6,546 bases of DNA from contig JASLAV010000816.1 of the NCBI GenBank assembly GCA_030146905.1, positions 1 through 6,546 on the forward strand, given 5' to 3'. The notes beneath the pieces were generated by a model. The model was given only the letters and a program-made list of their open reading frames with translations. It was not told the origin of the DNA and ran no database searches. Below are positions 6,253 through 6,546 of the stretch, piece after piece (position 1 is the first letter of the stretch; every line of letters begins with the position of its first letter). The position numbers were made by a program, and so were the translations under genes. This stretch comes from Lentzea sp. (GTDB lineage: Bacteria > Actinomycetota > Actinomycetes > Mycobacteriales > Pseudonocardiaceae).

Positions 6253-6276
6253 AACCGGGATTCCGAAAACGGTCAA
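6247..6276 (-). promoter_or_regulatory. Promoter of the LPMO-DUF305-monooxygenase run
   Basis: On the minus strand, TTGACC (6271-6276) is one base from the TTGACA -35 consensus. After an 18-bp spacer comes TATGGT (6247-6252), a good actinobacterial -10 box of TANNNT type. Transcription should start near 6240, inside the DasR-type operator, giving a leader of about 97 nt. An 8-bp palindrome GTGATCAC (6277-6284) abuts the -35 box on its upstream side. No other promoter of this quality is seen before the two downstream genes, which supports one transcript. Confidence 0.7.
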
Positions 6277-6407
6277 GTGATCACCACACGCCGGCGGAAC
6301 CGGATGCCGGCCAACAGGTCCACACGTCCAGGTGGTCCTACCGGCTCCATCCATTCAGACCACCCGCCCCGTTGGTACGAACGGCGTTTCGTGGGTAACC
6401 CGGTCCC

Positions 6408-6546
6408 ATGCGCGATTTCGACGAGCCCAGCAGGGCAGCCGGTCCCGGCGTAGTGGTCGACGGACCCGCAGGTGCGCCAACGATCCTCGTGATCGATCCA
6501 GCAGGCGAGGCCGTGCACGACGAGATTCCAGCCACGTGGCGCGACC
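6408..6546 (+). CDS. Unrecognised ORF, 5' end only (continues past window)
   Basis: From ATG 6408 the frame is open for 46 codons to the window edge. It starts MRDFDEPSRAAGPGVVVDGP and includes TILVIDPAGEAVHDEIP. An in-frame TAA at 6396-6398 limits the start; GTG at 6453 is an alternative. Third positions are about 70 percent G/C, lower than in neighbouring genes but compatible with coding. No Shine-Dalgarno sequence precedes it. I see no family motif in this fragment. The alternating hydrophobic stretches (VVVDGP, TILVIDP) would suit the first strands of an alpha/beta protein, which is only an impression. Minus-strand frames over the same bases look less protein-like. If real, it diverges from the LPMO gene and shares its 264-bp intergenic region. 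Confidence 0.45.
   Translation, partial: MRDFDEPSRAAGPGVVVDGPAGAPTILVIDPAGEAVHDEIPATWRD

Noticed and set aside
6354..6381. Plus-strand promoter (TTCAGA, 16 bp, TACGAA) for the ORF at 6408
   Set aside because: Both hexamers are poor matches, and the -10 lacks the final T; too weak to list as a feature.
6338..6535. Minus-strand frames at the right edge as genes
   Set aside because: They have no recognisable motifs or ribosome-binding site and overlap the more plausible plus-strand ORF.

Overview
The window is very GC-rich DNA with strong G/C bias at codon third positions. Its gene families are a BTAD/AfsR-type regulator, a secreted LPMO with a Pro/Thr linker, and a DasR-type operator. Together they point to a filamentous actinomycete, probably Pseudonocardiales-like (Lentzea, Saccharothrix or Amycolatopsis type); the genus is inferred from style only.

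Left part (1-3760): a DUF2000 gene leaves the window on the minus strand. It diverges, across only 49 bp, from an AraC-family regulator on the plus strand. Four bases after the AraC stop begins a large BTAD/NB-ARC/TPR regulator of 865 aa, so the two regulators are probably co-transcribed and translationally coupled.

Middle and right part (3729-6143, minus strand): three genes lie head to tail in the order LPMO -> DUF305 lipoprotein -> FAD-dependent monooxygenase. The gaps are 4 and 35 bp. The last gene runs convergently into the end of the BTAD gene and overlaps it by 32 bp. The LPMO is an AA10 copper enzyme with a secretion signal, an exposed histidine brace, and a C-terminal CBM5/12 chitin-binding module.

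Upstream of the LPMO (6144-6407): there is a well-formed promoter whose -10 box lies inside a perfect 16-bp palindrome with the DasR-responsive element core TGGTCTAGACCA. A second perfect 16-bp palindrome of different sequence lies 32 bp further downstream, in the leader. The picture is a GlcNAc-controlled, chitin-attacking LPMO co-expressed with a candidate copper-binding lipoprotein, with an atypical flavin monooxygenase possibly carried along.

Right edge (6408-6546): the start of an unrecognised divergent plus-strand ORF. The most interesting material is the DasR-LPMO-DUF305 unit and the two-palindrome control region.
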